This document shows positions 36,430 through 48,948 of a DNA stretch of 64,000 nt, piece by piece. The stretch covers positions 2,914,001 through 2,978,000 of the forward strand of contig BLAL01000285.1 in assembly GCA_015698045.1 (NCBI GenBank), in the 5' to 3' direction. How positions within the stretch are numbered: position 1 is the first letter of the stretch; each line of letters opens with the position of its first letter. The DNA is from Rhizophagus clarus (Eukaryota > Glomeromycota > Glomeromycetes > Glomerales > Glomeraceae). The translations under genes and the position numbers were made by a program. The notes beneath the pieces are model-generated. The model saw only the letters and a list, made by a program, of their open reading frames with translations, was not told the DNA's origin and did no database searches.

Positions 36430-36662
36430 GTCCGGGTAAATATATTGGCAGAGCGGCAGATGACTCATCTGTTAAATAAGTATATCAATTTTATTATATT
36501 TCCTGGTTTAAGTAATTTTCTTTGTGGTCTTTGATCTACAAACTTTAATTTATATAACAATAATATATTTACATCTAATCTATGACCGACAGGATCACGA
36601 GAACGTTTTTTTAACCTTGTGGGTGCACCCGTGTTCGATTCCCCGACTTTTTTTTTTTTTTT
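36430..36662 (+). other. tRNA-like / Pol III promoter-like segment
   Basis: GTCCGGGTAAATATATTGGC (36430 onward) reads like the acceptor and D-arm of a tRNA. It contains an A-box match TGGCAGAGCGG and then the near-palindrome CAGATGACTCATCTG where an anticodon arm would be. About 180 bp later comes a B-box match TGTTCGATTCC (about 36632-36642), followed within a few bases by 17 T, a Pol III terminator. The two halves do not fold into a standard tRNA: the T-arm does not pair, there is no U33, and the spacing is too large. It may be a tRNA-derived SINE, a decayed tRNA, or chance. Confidence 0.3.
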
Positions 36663-37071
36663 TAGATTGAAAAAAATAATATAAAAAGGCTCCAATTTTC
36701 CTCAAGAAGGTTTCCTCGTAATTATACCAATCTTTTTTTTTTAAACAGCAAACTACTCAAACAACTCTTTTTTATTTATTTTTGAACGTATTTTTTTTTA
36801 CTGCAAATATTAAAAAAAAATATTTTAATTATTTTTTCTTTCACCAAGAAAGAAAAATTTGTAAATCACACATTCTCTCTATCTCTTTTTTTTGACCGTT
36901 TAACTACGTTTTCAAAAAAAAAAATTTCAATTTTTTTTTTTTTTAATATTTGCAATTTGCAACGATAATTAATTAATTGATTGATAATTAATTTTATCAT
37001 CTTTTTTTCTTTTATCACAAAAGAATTTCTTTGGTTTTTTCTTAAAAAAAACTTAATCTTTCGTTGAGAAA

Positions 37072-39247
37072 ATGTCATCTTACGCTAAAACAAAGAAAGG
37101 ACTTAAAACTGCCAAAAAAGGTGGAAAAGTTTCTCCTGATCAAGCTCTTATCAACGACTTCTTGCAACTCCCTAAAGCTAAATCTAAAGCTAAAAAATCT
37201 AGCAAACTTGGTTTCAGTCCAGTATGTTCATAAATTTATTATAATATATACAATTTATTCGATGTCATTTTTTTAATGCCCATCATAACTAATTTGATCT
37301 TTTTTTTCTACAGTTTATCGCTGAGGAAAATGAAAAGGCCTACCAATTAACTGCGGAATTTATGAAAATCGCAAATGATAATCCTGATGACCCCATCAAA
37401 AAAGTTCTTGAGCGCGCGAAAGTCGAATCTGAAACTAAGGATACTCAATTAGTTCAAACTGCTTTGTTGTCTTTTATTACTTATCATCCGGCTGCTCGTA
37501 AGAAAAATTTGCGTATTCCTCCAGCGGTTCAACGTTCTCCTGGAACATCTGTTCCCAAGAAGAAGAAAATTCAATTGGCTCCTGGTCCTGTTGTATCCCA
37601 TGAAAAAGCTGAAGAAGCTGATGATGATATTGAATCATATATGAACTGGTATAGAGAAGATCCTAATCTCAGTGAACATCACGAGCATTGGCATATCGTC
37701 TACAATAATACTGGCATTCCTAATCCTAAAAATCCTTTGGGAGATCGTGTTCATAAGGATCGACATGGCGAATTATTCATTTACATGCATCGACAAATGC
37801 TGGCAAGATATGATGTCGAACGTCTAGGATTGGGCTTACCTTTGATTAAACCTTTGGATGATTATCGTGGCCCAATTTTGGAAAAATATAAGCCTAACGA
37901 AAATTTGGTTGATAGAAAAGACGATTATACTACGTTTGGATCTCGTGAATCTAATACAAAACTTCGTGGTTCTGAAATTTTCTCACTTGAACATATGGAA
38001 ACTAGCCGCAAAAGGGTCGAAGAAGCTATCAAAGCCGGTCAATTTTATGATGGTACTAAAATAGATATTAATTTGTTGGGCGCTATTATTGAATCTTATC
38101 AACTCAAAGGAGTAGAGAAATTGATTGATTATTATGGTAGTTTACATGGAGCCGGTCACGTTAATCTAGCACTTTGTACCGATGATCCTGGTGTGATGTA
38201 TGATACGCGCGTTGCTGCACGTGATCCTGCATTTTGGAGATGGCATCGTCATATAGACGATCTGATCGATTCATGGGAAGAAAAACAGGAACCTAATAAC
38301 TTTTCCGATCAACCACCGGTAAAACTACAAGATGTCATTTTTACATTCAAAAATCAATTACCTATAAGTCATGGAGAAACCGAAGATATAGAAGCAGCTG
38401 CATTTGGTGAACAGACGTTCGGTGGAGAAAATTTTTGCAAGGATGTATCAAATAACAAGCTCGTTACAAATGAATTACAAACGAGAATGAAGACTAGAAC
38501 GTGGGTACACATTGAAGATTCAGGGTCAAGTGAGGAGATTGATTATTTATTCCCGAGGGAATTTTATTATTTCTTCCGTGTTGAAAATACTTCTTCATCT
38601 CCATTTGATGGTACATTCCGCGTCTTCCTAGTACCAGAGGAATTAGCTGATTCAAGACGTCATTGGATTGAGTTGGATAAATTCAAGGAAACTATACCTG
38701 CTAATAGTAAAGTGGTAGTATGTCGTGACAGTGATATGTCATCAGTCGTACGTCAACCTCCACAGAAAACCAAAGATGAAATGGACGATACGTCACTTCC
38801 TATTGATGAAGAAGATTCAAATAATCCGAACAAAACATTTTGTGATTGTGGTTGGCCTTACCATCTACTCATACCCAGAGGAAGGAAAGGAGGAATGAAA
38901 TTTAAATTGTTAGTATTTATTTCCGATTGGGCTCAAGACGAAGTGCCAAGAATAAGTAGATGTGGAAGTATTAGTTACTGCGGTGCTGAAGGACCGGCTG
39001 AAAAATATCCTGATAGTAAACCAATGGGTTATCCACTTGATAGACCGTTCAAAAATAAATCTTATAAAGAGGTAAGCAAAGAATTTTCGAAATTTTGTCA
39101 TTGAGGAAAAATTTAATTTTTAATAATATTAATTTTTATCTTATTTTAATTTCACAGACGTTTGCTGGATTAAATAATGCAATAATTAGAGATGTTAGCA
39201 TTAATTGGGTTGATGAAGCATGGGAAGAAGTCTTCGATGATTGTTAA
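37072..39247 (+). CDS. Hemocyanin/prophenoloxidase-like type-3 copper protein
   Basis: Three exons (37072-37221, 37314-39071, 39158-39247), GT-AG, in phase; 665 aa. It is of the arthropod hemocyanin/prophenoloxidase type rather than the common fungal tyrosinase. CuA ligands appear as SEHHEHWHIVY (His173, His177) and ELFIYMHRQMLARYDVERLG (His209). CuB ligands appear as SLHGAGHVNLA (His328, His332) and DPAFWRWHRHIDDLID (His361). An all-beta C-terminal domain follows (from about residue 430), with a Cys pair in FCDCGWPYHLLIPRG. In the family this binuclear copper centre oxidises phenols or carries oxygen. The N-terminal 50 residues are Lys-rich with no signal peptide, so a cytosolic or leaderless export location is inferred. 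A T-rich stretch precedes the start. Confidence 0.9.
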
Positions 39248-40158
39248 TCAACCCGCTGTAAATACAATAACATAAATTCTGGAAATTTGTTAAATATTTA
39301 TTTCATTTTATAATTTTACATATTTTTTATAAATACTTTTAATAATCGACCTTATTTCAAATTTACAAAAAAAAAAAAAAAAAAAAAAAACTATTTACTA
39401 AAATCTAAGCTTAAGGTTTTCTAAGATATATAATTTTTTTAAAGATTTTAAGTATAGCGTTTTTTTTATATGATTTGATTTCTTAAAAGCTAGCTTTTTT
39501 GTATATATGAACATTTTTTTTTCAGACATTCTTTTTTTCTTATTTTACTTTGCATCAATTATTTTTTTTTTTTTTAATTTATTTTCGATCGAAAAATTAT
39601 GTATTCCAATATAAGTTTTTGGCCAAAACTTTTTTGGAACATTATGAAAATTTTTTTTTCAGTATTTTTTTTTTTTATTATTATTAATAAAACATAGAAA
39701 AATGCAAAAAAAATTTTTTATAAATATAAACTTTGAAACGCGTGATGAGTTTTTGTATCAAATGTTCATTTATATTGAGATCATAATATAATTTCTTGTA
39801 AAACCGTTAGGTGAGAAAGCAATGTCTTTGATTTATTGAAGAAACATTTTGCAGGTATATATATAAATGGTAGTTAAGCGAAAATATACTTGATTGAATG
39901 GTTTAAATTTTCAAATTGATGTATTTAAGCTTCGATACAAAAAAAAATTTTTTTATTCCATCTATATTATTATTACATTACGATTACAGATTATAAATTA
40001 ATACAAAATTAATAATTATACAACTATTACAAAATTATTAAAATTATTAAAAAAAAAGTTCGAGATATACTGTATATATATAAAATTATTAAAATCTTTT
40101 TTTTTCCTCTATTTAATTGTAAAAGTTAAAGGTTAGTAATTATAACACCTTTTTTTTT
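39248..40158. other. Intergenic between convergent genes
   Basis: 3' flanks of the hemocyanin-like gene (plus) and the Ser/Asn-rich gene (minus). AT-rich with long A and T runs; no gene. Confidence 0.6.
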
Positions 40159-41749
40159 TTAACTATTTAAATATTCATCCCAATTAACTTCAAAATACTT
40201 CTTCTTAAACCAACTGGAAGGTTTCTTTAGCTTCCTTTGCTTGACACCATGAAATTTGGTAACATAATAAATATATCTTCCATCGTCAAAATTGTCAATA
40301 TAGGCAGGAAATTCATTAACTTTATGTTGTAAGCAATGCAATTCGATTGGTATATATGAGTGTATTTCGGATGGTGGTTGTACAGACATCGAAGAAGAAT
40401 CAGATTTAATAGATAAAGCAGGAGAGGATTGAGAATGAGAAGATTCAACAGCACAACTAATAGAAATTGATGATGATGATGATAATGCGTTCGATTCTTT
40501 CTTTAACTTATCGATCTGGAGGACAATTGGTGTGATGCCTACCGGGTTGAGTGCATTGTAACGAGAGAGATTGTTACGAACCGAAGGTTGAGATTGAATA
40601 TTATTAACTGATGTTCTCGGAGAATTATTATTATATTGAAATTGAATATGACTATAAATTGACGCTCTTGGAGAATTATTATTACACTGAGTTTGAATAT
40701 TACAAATTGACGTTCTTGGTGAATTAGTAGAATTATTACAAATTACCAGTGAATGTTGAGAAGAATTATTAAGAATCGATGTTTGTGGAGAATTTTGTGT
40801 TGAATCAAAATTTTGTAAAGAGATTTTTTCAATTGAATCAACGGTTGCTGTTTTAATAATTGATTCTTCATTGAACGTAATTATTGCTGAAAGGATCGTT
40901 GGATTGGATGAACCTGTTGAAAAAATTGAAGATGATTGTAATTTTGAAATATCACATTCAGTGCATCCGCAATTCGCAACAGCATAACATGCGGGTTTGT
41001 AATAATCCAAATTTGTAAGATTTTTCTGATTTTATTCAAGGAAATTTGGTTTTAATAAAATTTAAAAATATGAAAAAGAAAAAAAAAAAATAGTACACTA
41101 ACCTTTTCAACGCGTTTAACTATAACCTATAACAATGCGCATTTATTTTTTAATATCACTTTAAATTATGAGATCGCAATAAAAAAAAAAAGAAAATATT
41201 TATCAAATCAAATCTTACCATCTTTCCATTTTTAATACATTTTGCTGTCACGATATGACTTTTTTGCCCTTTATGACAGCGTACTTTGAACTTTTTGAAT
41301 TTGTTAAAAATATTAAAATACCATTTAGTTTTATAATTTTGTGCTTTTGAACATTTGACAATTTCATAAGTTTCTGGTGAAAGTTCATTTAATTTTTTAA
41401 TAATTTTAGGATCACAACAAGGATCAGATGTTTTCTGTTCGATATAAATAGCTCCAACGGAATGTCTTCTCATATCTTGAACTTTTTTAAATGAGCGTGA
41501 TGATGCTGATTTACGCAGCATATGTATTTTACCACTATCATCATGTTCTTCAAAAGATACTGGATGAATGATTTCAGTTTCAATATTTTCAGGTATGGAA
41601 GTTATGTTGGAAGGACGTCTTACATTCGAAGAACTCAAAGATAATGAACTTTCCGAACTAGAACTAATTGATTGTTGTGATTGTTGATTATTATATAAAG
41701 AAAGGCGCGAATTGCGTGCATTGTTAATCGCACGTCTTTTTAAAAACAT
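40159..41749 (-). CDS. Unknown Ser/Asn-rich protein with NSPRTS repeats
   Basis: Not recognised. Model: exons 41749-41219, a 24-nt micro-exon 41126-41103 (VIVKRVEK) and 41025-40159, all GT-AG and phase 0; 473 aa. Skipping the micro-exon keeps the frame. The N-terminal part is basic and Ser-rich, with RHSVGAIYIEQ, DPCCDP and a Lys/Phe-rich block (YFNIFNKFKKFKVRCHKGQ). The middle starts with a Cys cluster (CYAVANCGCTECD), then a low-complexity Asn/Ser region with four spaced repeats NSPQTS, NSPRTS, NSPRAS, NSPRTS, which look like proline-directed phosphosites (inference). The C-terminus is again globular-looking (YIYYVTKFHGVKQRKLKKPS, WFKKKYFEVNWDEYL). No signal peptide or TM segment. Confidence 0.65.
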
Positions 41750-43108
41750 TACTAAAAAGTATAATTATTGTAAGTAAAAAAATAGAAAAAATTATTCTTT
41801 TTTGAACAAAAAGAGGAAAAAAAAAATTATATTTTTTGGTTGAGATGATTAATACTTTTATACTCCTTTGTCCTTTCAATCAGTTGCCCATTTTTAGAAG
41901 TAAAACAATGTTCTTTCAAATATAATCATTCAAAATGAAAAGTACACTATACTATGGACTTTTTATAGATTTTGTCTCAAACTATAAAGCATTCAAAAAA
42001 AAAAAGGTATGAAAGTAAAAAGTCGGCAAAAATTACCTGTTTTGTTTAGATTGATTACGCATTGTTTATCTTTCATTTTAGCTCTTTCTTATTACGTAAT
42101 AGTCGTAATGGTCTTGTAACGCAGATTCCCGATTACTTTCAATGTTTGCAGATCGAGTATAATTGTGTTGTGTTCGAAAAAATAACAAGGTTCCCGATGA
42201 GGGATCGTGATACAGTAAATCTTTTCATTTTTGTATAACGAATGTTCAAGAGAAAGAATTTATTTAAAGATTAAAGAATTTCCAAATTAGAATTTACAAT
42301 GCATTAAAATGTGATGACGATCTATGATATTCGATAATCCACAGATTTAATCAAAAAAAGAATACATTTTTTCTGTATGTTACGATATTACGTCATGTGA
42401 TGTACAGTATGACTTTCATGAAATTTTATGAGACAAGTACCCGGCGAACTGTAAAATGAATTTACGAAAAATATAATATAGTTCCTCCTTTTCCTCTATT
42501 AATGTACTATTTTTTTGTATAAAACTGCTGTTCAAATTTATAAATTATTCTTTGTAAAAGTTATACGGTAGATAACTTTAATAAAGGACCCCGAAATATA
42601 TATATAGAGGTCTAGACTATGCTGTACGCAAAGGTATTCTAAAAGGTCGGTACGCAAAATTAGCACACAATATCGAAAAACTGGAGAAGATAAACAAACT
42701 AAATCTTCGAATAAATATACAAATAGTGCTAAAATTTTCATATACTACAAATACATATTATGTAAATTTAAATTTTTTATGCTGTTAACTACACAATGGA
42801 TTTTATAATAAATAAACTTTTCTAACGGCTTGCGCGACTTGCTTCTGTGCCTGCCTTCGGTGCAGCGGTCGTCCTGGCGATCTCAAGCCCCTTTCTTTAT
42901 TACCGACTTTCTCACAAACTGGGTGTCTCTTCTAACTCTAACCCTAAGTAATTCAAAGAGTCAAAGTCAGAGTGCTTATCGGCACTCATGTTATATTTTG
43001 GACAGTTTCTAACACTGTATCTGAAGGGAATTTTAGTACTGTCAATACTTAAACCTATATTGTGATGATATTTCATGATAAATTGCGTTAAAACAAAAAA
43101 TTCTGCTG
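41750..43108. other. Intergenic with a GC-richer island
   Basis: No supported gene. About 42826-42990 is clearly richer in G+C than its surroundings (CTGCCTTCGGTGCAGCGGTC) and contains CTAACTCTAACCCTAA. Near 42587-42612 there is an AGGACCCCGAAATATATATA phrase like the subterminal motif of the pogo-type element at 58191-61510. Confidence 0.45.
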
Positions 43109-43110
43109 TA

Positions 43111-43497
43111 TGGTGGCTGTCACCTATAAACCAAACAGTCCGAAATTTTAAATATGCAGCTATTTATATTGTGTAACTTAATTTTACAGTACTTTATTAA
43201 TTGCTATATATATATATATATTTTTATAGTTTTCCATAGAATTTTGTAAAATCCATAAAAGATTTATGGAAATAAGTCTGAAATTTACTATTATCACTTA
43301 TTAAAATTATCAATTTTTGAACATTAATATCACTTAAATTTCTTAATAATTATTGTAAAATAAACTGATAAAAAATATGTAGCTTGTCTTATTCTATCAT
43401 TTTATCAATTAAAATTTTCTTTTATGTTATTTAGTTCATGATTTATAAAAGTTTGAAGTCATCCAATATTATTGTGATTTATAGGTAACAGCCACCA
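43111..43497. mobile_element. MITE, TA-flanked, ~0.39 kb
   Basis: The left end TGGTGGCTGTCACCTATAAA (43111) and right end TTTATAGGTAACAGCCACCA (to 43497) are inverted repeats with one mismatch, with TA on both sides (43109-43110, 43498-43499). The interior is AT-rich and non-coding. Tc1/mariner-type insertion is likely. Confidence 0.7.
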
Positions 43498-43499
43498 TA

Positions 43500-44763
43500 G
43501 CATTTTCCGCAATGACAACTTGTATGCCTGTTTTTGCAATACTCATTGCAGCATCTTATTGAATTTTTTCGTTATAGTGAAGTGTATATACATTTTCTGT
43601 TCTCAACGAGTGAGAACAAACGATAGTATTATCAACAGAATCATTATCTTTTTGACTTTTATTTGCAACAAAACCATTTTGATTTGCGTACAGATAAAAC
43701 AACCTTTTGAACAGATTCCCAGTCCTTGTCAACTTTCAAATTTATTTCGTTAATTTATTATTGCTTTCTTCATCATCACTTATTTCCTTGTCACAATCTT
43801 CATATATCTAGGTTGTAAATGTGTTCCCTGTTATCAGAATACATAAAGATGGATAAAAAGGAGGTCAAAGTGGGTAAAAGAGAAATTGGAAAAATCGAAA
43901 AGGATAAAAGAGTGTGGGAGTAAAAATTACGGTGGTTATGCAAAAAGTGCAAAAGAAAGTATCATATTAATCACGTGAATCCTACTATTCACATGACACT
44001 GGTAAAAGCAATTGTTGATCCTATCCCTACATATATATTGGTCAATGCGTAACAATGATAACTTTTGCTGATTTGCTGATCATTCTGATTACTTAATTAA
44101 GATTTATTTATTTATTTTTTGATGCACATGAATGAATTTTTTATAACTGCAAAAGCATACACAACCAAGAAAGGTATGATTGTTTATATATTACAGCTTA
44201 TGCTGTATTATACTGGTACTCACTGTTACCTGTTTCAGGTTTCAAATTATTTATTGTATCACTTTCGTGACAATATTAAAATGCAAAGAAATCTAATCTT
44301 TTTTTTTTTTGAAAATTTTTAACCTTATATATGAACATTAATGAATTTATACCTGCAGAATGCATATATAATAAACTTACTTTATATATATCGCATCAGT
44401 GTTCTTTTTTTACTATAAAAGTCATTAGGATAGCTTTTTATAAAAAGACTTATCGAGTAATTTTGAATTATTTGATCATATTACTTATGCAGTGAGATAT
44501 TAAAATACAAATAATAACAAAACATGATCTTTTTTTTTCATAGTAAAACTATTTACAATTAAAAATTTTAGCCTTGTGTGGCATTCCTATATTATTCGTA
44601 ACAAACGGTTTGTTTTTAATATAAAAATAAGTATATATTAGTGGTCGTTAAGGGTTTTTCAAAAAAAAAAATAAAAAAAAATAAAATAATAATAATAAAA
44701 AAACACACACAAAAAAGAATAAAAAAAAAAAAAATAATAATAAATTTATATTCCTAAGTTCCA
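43500..44763. other. Intergenic upstream of the intact channel gene
   Basis: No supported gene. The last ~110 bp before the start codon at 44764 are almost pure A with AAT and ACAC interruptions. Confidence 0.5.
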
Positions 44764-47700
44764 ATGAATTTTGATATTGAAAAAATCTCCATAGTAGAAA
44801 TCAAAGACGACGATATCAACGATAACAGCATCAAAAAAGATATTTACGATGAAATTAATAAAATTAATAATGAAAACAATATCGATAGCGAAAAAGATGT
44901 TGATTTCAATAAACCGTGTATCGATAAACCTGTCATAGAAGTATCTCCAAATGGAACGTATCTTATTACTTATGATCCGAAAGATCATTCAATTGTCGGT
45001 TGGAATGTTGAAGATATAGAAGAGGGAGAACTTACTAGTAAAAACGTTACGAACTTTATTAGTAAAGACATTACTATCAAATTAAAGATACCAGATGATT
45101 GTTATATAGACCAAATATGTGTTTCTGATAATAAGAAACTCGCGTGTATGGTTCATAAAGGTAACAGGTGCTATCCAAGTAAGTATTATTTATTTATTTA
45201 TTATTAAATTATTATATATTTACAGTATTCAATGCATTAATTAATATTTATTAAACCTATATCTATTAGAAATAATTGATATTCATCTTGATAAGGAAAT
45301 TGAACTTGATTTGATCACAGGTTCTTTTAATGAAGCATGTCACACCTTTAATTTGAAAGGCGAATATATTTTGTATTGTAAATGGGGCGCATACAGTGTA
45401 CTTAGTCATAGAGTGCATAAAATTATTTGGATATTTTCTACAAAAACTAAAAATAACAGATGGCTTTGTAAAAGAAATTATAAGTTACCCGAATATTTTG
45501 AATTGATAAATATGTCAAAATATAGTAAATTTTATTTATTTTCAAATAATTCCATTTATGAATGGGACATTGTGACTAAACAAGGTATAAAAATATTTCA
45601 TAACAAAGTCTTTGAAGAGAATAAGGTAATTATTTTCGTTATAATTATAATTATTTAAAGTATTTACTGTATTTCAAATATTATTTAGTTGATTATTATT
45701 TATTTCTAAATAAACCTAATAGCCACATTACAGCATACGGGAGCTTAAAAATAATGTCAGAGTTTCCAGTAATAGTATGTTTATTTGTTTAGGAATCATG
45801 GATAAAATTATTATTATTTCTATTGAATTAGCAATTCCTATTGTTTCTTTGGATATAAATAATGGTATTATTTTATTTTGTTATTTTTTTCCAAGTTCTA
45901 AATAATATTAAGTATTAATTAATACTTTTCCTTTCAGATACTTTACTATATGAGTTAGTGAAACAATCTGATTTATTACCTTTATTACCCTCATTACTTC
46001 CTCTATTAAATAATAAAATTCAAATTATGGGGTCAGAGTATGACAATATTCAAACCACAGATGAATACGCATTTGGAATTTCAGATGGTCTTGTTTGGAA
46101 GATTAAATTAGAAGAAAATATATCAAAAATAAAAATTTTATTTCAAAATTCTAACGAAAAAGTTATTGAAAATTCTAATGATAATTCCGATAATAATTTT
46201 AAGATCGACAAGGGAACGTACGAACACTTAAATATTTATTTATTTAATCCGTATACGGATGAAATGCATGAATTGTTTCAGAAAGTATCAGAATCTAAAA
46301 GTGAATATAAAAAAAAAATAAAGCAAGAAGATAAATATTTAATGGAACAAGATATAATAACTGATGAATTATTGCAAGTTTGGAAAGTTAAAGTAATTGA
46401 TCGTAATAAAATAATGTTGCGAGTTTTTAAAAAAGTGATAGATGATTGGAAATTAATTTGTACAAGGATAACAAAATTTAATGTTCCTGTCATTCGTAAA
46501 ATTAAATTGCTTGAAATCAGGTTATTTACTGATAATGATATTATTTTAATTACAACAATAGGTATTTTAATTTATCATTTTAATGAAAATGAGGAATCTA
46601 TTTCTTTAAACTATTGGAATTATTTAGAGTTAACCTATCCTAGTGTAAGTAGATTTTATGAAAGATTGGATAATTTTAATGATTTTAAAGTATTATTACG
46701 ACCTTATACTTCTCAAAATAATTTACTTTTACCAAGTCATGAGAGTTTTAAAACAAGTGATGATTGGATTTCATACGTAAACGATAATAAGGAGAATCTT
46801 TTGAAATATGGTAATAAATTATTATCATTTGCAATTAAAGAACATAGATTAGATTTGATCGAAAAAATTTATAAAGAATGTATGAATCGGTTTGAAGAAG
46901 ATTTAGGAAATAATTGTATGTTTTTAAGTATTATTACTTCTACAATGCCATTATTAAATAAACATTACCCAGAATATGTTTTAAGATATTCATTAGAAAC
47001 CACAATGATTATAGATCGTCCTATGTATAGTATAGAAGATCAACAAAATAATTTACATCTTTATTCTTTTCAATATCTTCAATTAGTTGATTTAACCCGA
47101 TCCATTTTGTGGTCAAGATATAATATATTTTTGTACAAATTTTTCAATTTGGAAACAAATTATCAGATTATATTCTCAATACCATATTCAATTCGAAGAC
47201 TAATATTATTTTCAGTGATGATCTTACTTTCACCTTTTTTTTTCGTTTATATTTTATATTACATATTATCAAAGTATCATATTATTAATGATACTTTTGT
47301 TATGGAGGTCTTTTCCTTTTTTTATTATAATATATTATTGAATAAGGTAGCAAAAGAAAAAATACCAATGATTACTTTTATGGTTCCTTATATTAAGTTT
47401 GTTAATTATCCGCGATGTTATAATTGGTTTTTCGAATTATTTAAGCCTCAACCTAGTCCATTTGTAGAATCAGTAAGCAGAGATATCTATAAAACATGGA
47501 ATGGAGAAGCTATAATTAATTTTAAGTGGAATACTTATGGAAAATATTATTATATAATGATTTGGATTGGATTTATGACTTACCTTGGATGTTTTACTGC
47601 TGCTGCAACAATTCCTCAACAATATATTGATGACGATATTCAAAAAAAACTTTTGATTGCTTCAATTATATTAGGATTTATTCATTTAAGTTTTGAAATT

Positions 47701-48948
47701 CGTCAGTTTATTTATAATCCTTTAAAATGGTTTCGGGATTTTTGGAATTTTTTTGGTAAATAAATATAATTTTTTACTTTTACAATTTACAGTATTTAAG
47801 AAAAATTAATTAATTATGTTATTTAAAATTTTAGATGTGATTGCATACTTACTTCCAATTTATACTTCTATTCATTGGCTTCAAATAAATGAAATGAATG
47901 ATAAGATAATCTCATTACTTTCTTTTTCATGTTTATTTTTAGACTTGAAATTTTTATTATTTTTTAGAGCATTTGAATATTTTGGAGTATACTTTGCAAT
48001 CATCATTAGTGTTGCGAAAGAGATTATTTCATTTTTAGTACTGTTATTTATTATTATAATAAGTTTTGCACATGCATTTTATATTTTATTATTACCAAGA
48101 TTTGATTATTCATTAGATACTTATTCAATTAACAATGATCCTAATAATCCTTGGAATCTAGCAATTACCTATAATCAAATATTTGAAAATGGAACCGTTG
48201 ATTCTAACCCATTTTTAATTCAACCTCCTAATGGAAATACAAATATGTTTGTGGATTTTAGAACATCTCTTTTTGCAATGTATAAATTCTTAACAGGTAT
48301 TTTTAATTTAAAACTGTTTTTATTTTAATATTTTTCAAGCATTTTTTTAACCAATTTAATTTATTACTAGGTGATTCAAGCGCATTATCTAATTGGCCAT
48401 ATATGAGCAATGCGCCACTTGCAATATTGATTGTCTTGTTCTCACTCTTGATTGTTGTATATCTTATGAATTTATTTATTGGATTACTCAATAATGCAAT
48501 TGAAAAGGATCATGATAGAGTCTCTTATTTAATGCAGAAAGCAGAGGTATAATAATATCATTATTTAATATAAAAAATATTATAATAATGTTAAACTTTT
48601 TTTTTTTTAATTTCCTTCAGATTTTAGCTGAAATCGAGTTATTTTATATGCTTCCATATCAGAGACGTCAAAAAGATTGGTTTCCTGAAGTAATGTATGT
48701 TAATTTTCAATTTATTCCTTTCTTTCTTTCTTTCTTTCTTTCTGGTTTTTTTTTAAAAAAAATGCAAATATTTATATAAACGTTTTTTTTAAAGATATTA
48801 TTACGCCAGCCTTGATGATATCCAAAAAGAAGTTAAGAAAATGACGAAACGAAATGAATGGAATCAAATCAATGCGTTCCCAAAACTAAAACAAGATTTA
48901 TTAAAAAAAATTAACATTAATCACAATTCTGATGATAAATTAGATTAA
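44764..48948 (+). CDS. TRP-like ion-channel protein with WD-like N-terminus
   Basis: Eight in-phase GT-AG exons: 44764-45178, 45270-45625, 45744-45864, 45938-47755, 47835-48296, 48371-48546, 48621-48694, 48795-48948; 1191 aa. The N-terminus is acidic, then come WD/beta-propeller-like strands (EVSPNGTYLITYDPKDHSIV; KFYLFSNNSIYEWD; DIILITTIGILIYHFN). From about residue 720 there are several TM helices (LILFSVMILLSPFFFVYILY; YIMIWIGFMTYLGCF), an SFSCLFLDLKFLLFFRAF helix, a pore-like LFAMYKFLTGDSSAL segment and a last helix ending YLMNLFIGLLNNAIEKD, as in TRP/polycystin-type channels. A charged cytosolic tail follows. It presumably passes cations across a membrane; ligand unknown. The family is multicopy here: a disabled copy at 11744-15671 shares every intron. 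Confidence 0.88.
48718..48743. repeat. (TTTC)n microsatellite in intron
   Basis: About six TTTC units inside the last intron of the channel gene. Confidence 0.9.

Noticed and set aside
36465-36695. 76-codon minus-strand frame with RLKKRSRDPVGHRL
   Set aside because: It overlaps the Pol III-like segment and begins in a homopolymer run; no homologous pattern was recognised.
42940-42955. Internal telomere (CTAACCCTAA)
   Set aside because: Only one short, imperfect stretch; not an array.
43520-43753. 77-codon Cys-containing frame
   Set aside because: No conserved pattern, and it lies next to a MITE in non-coding DNA.
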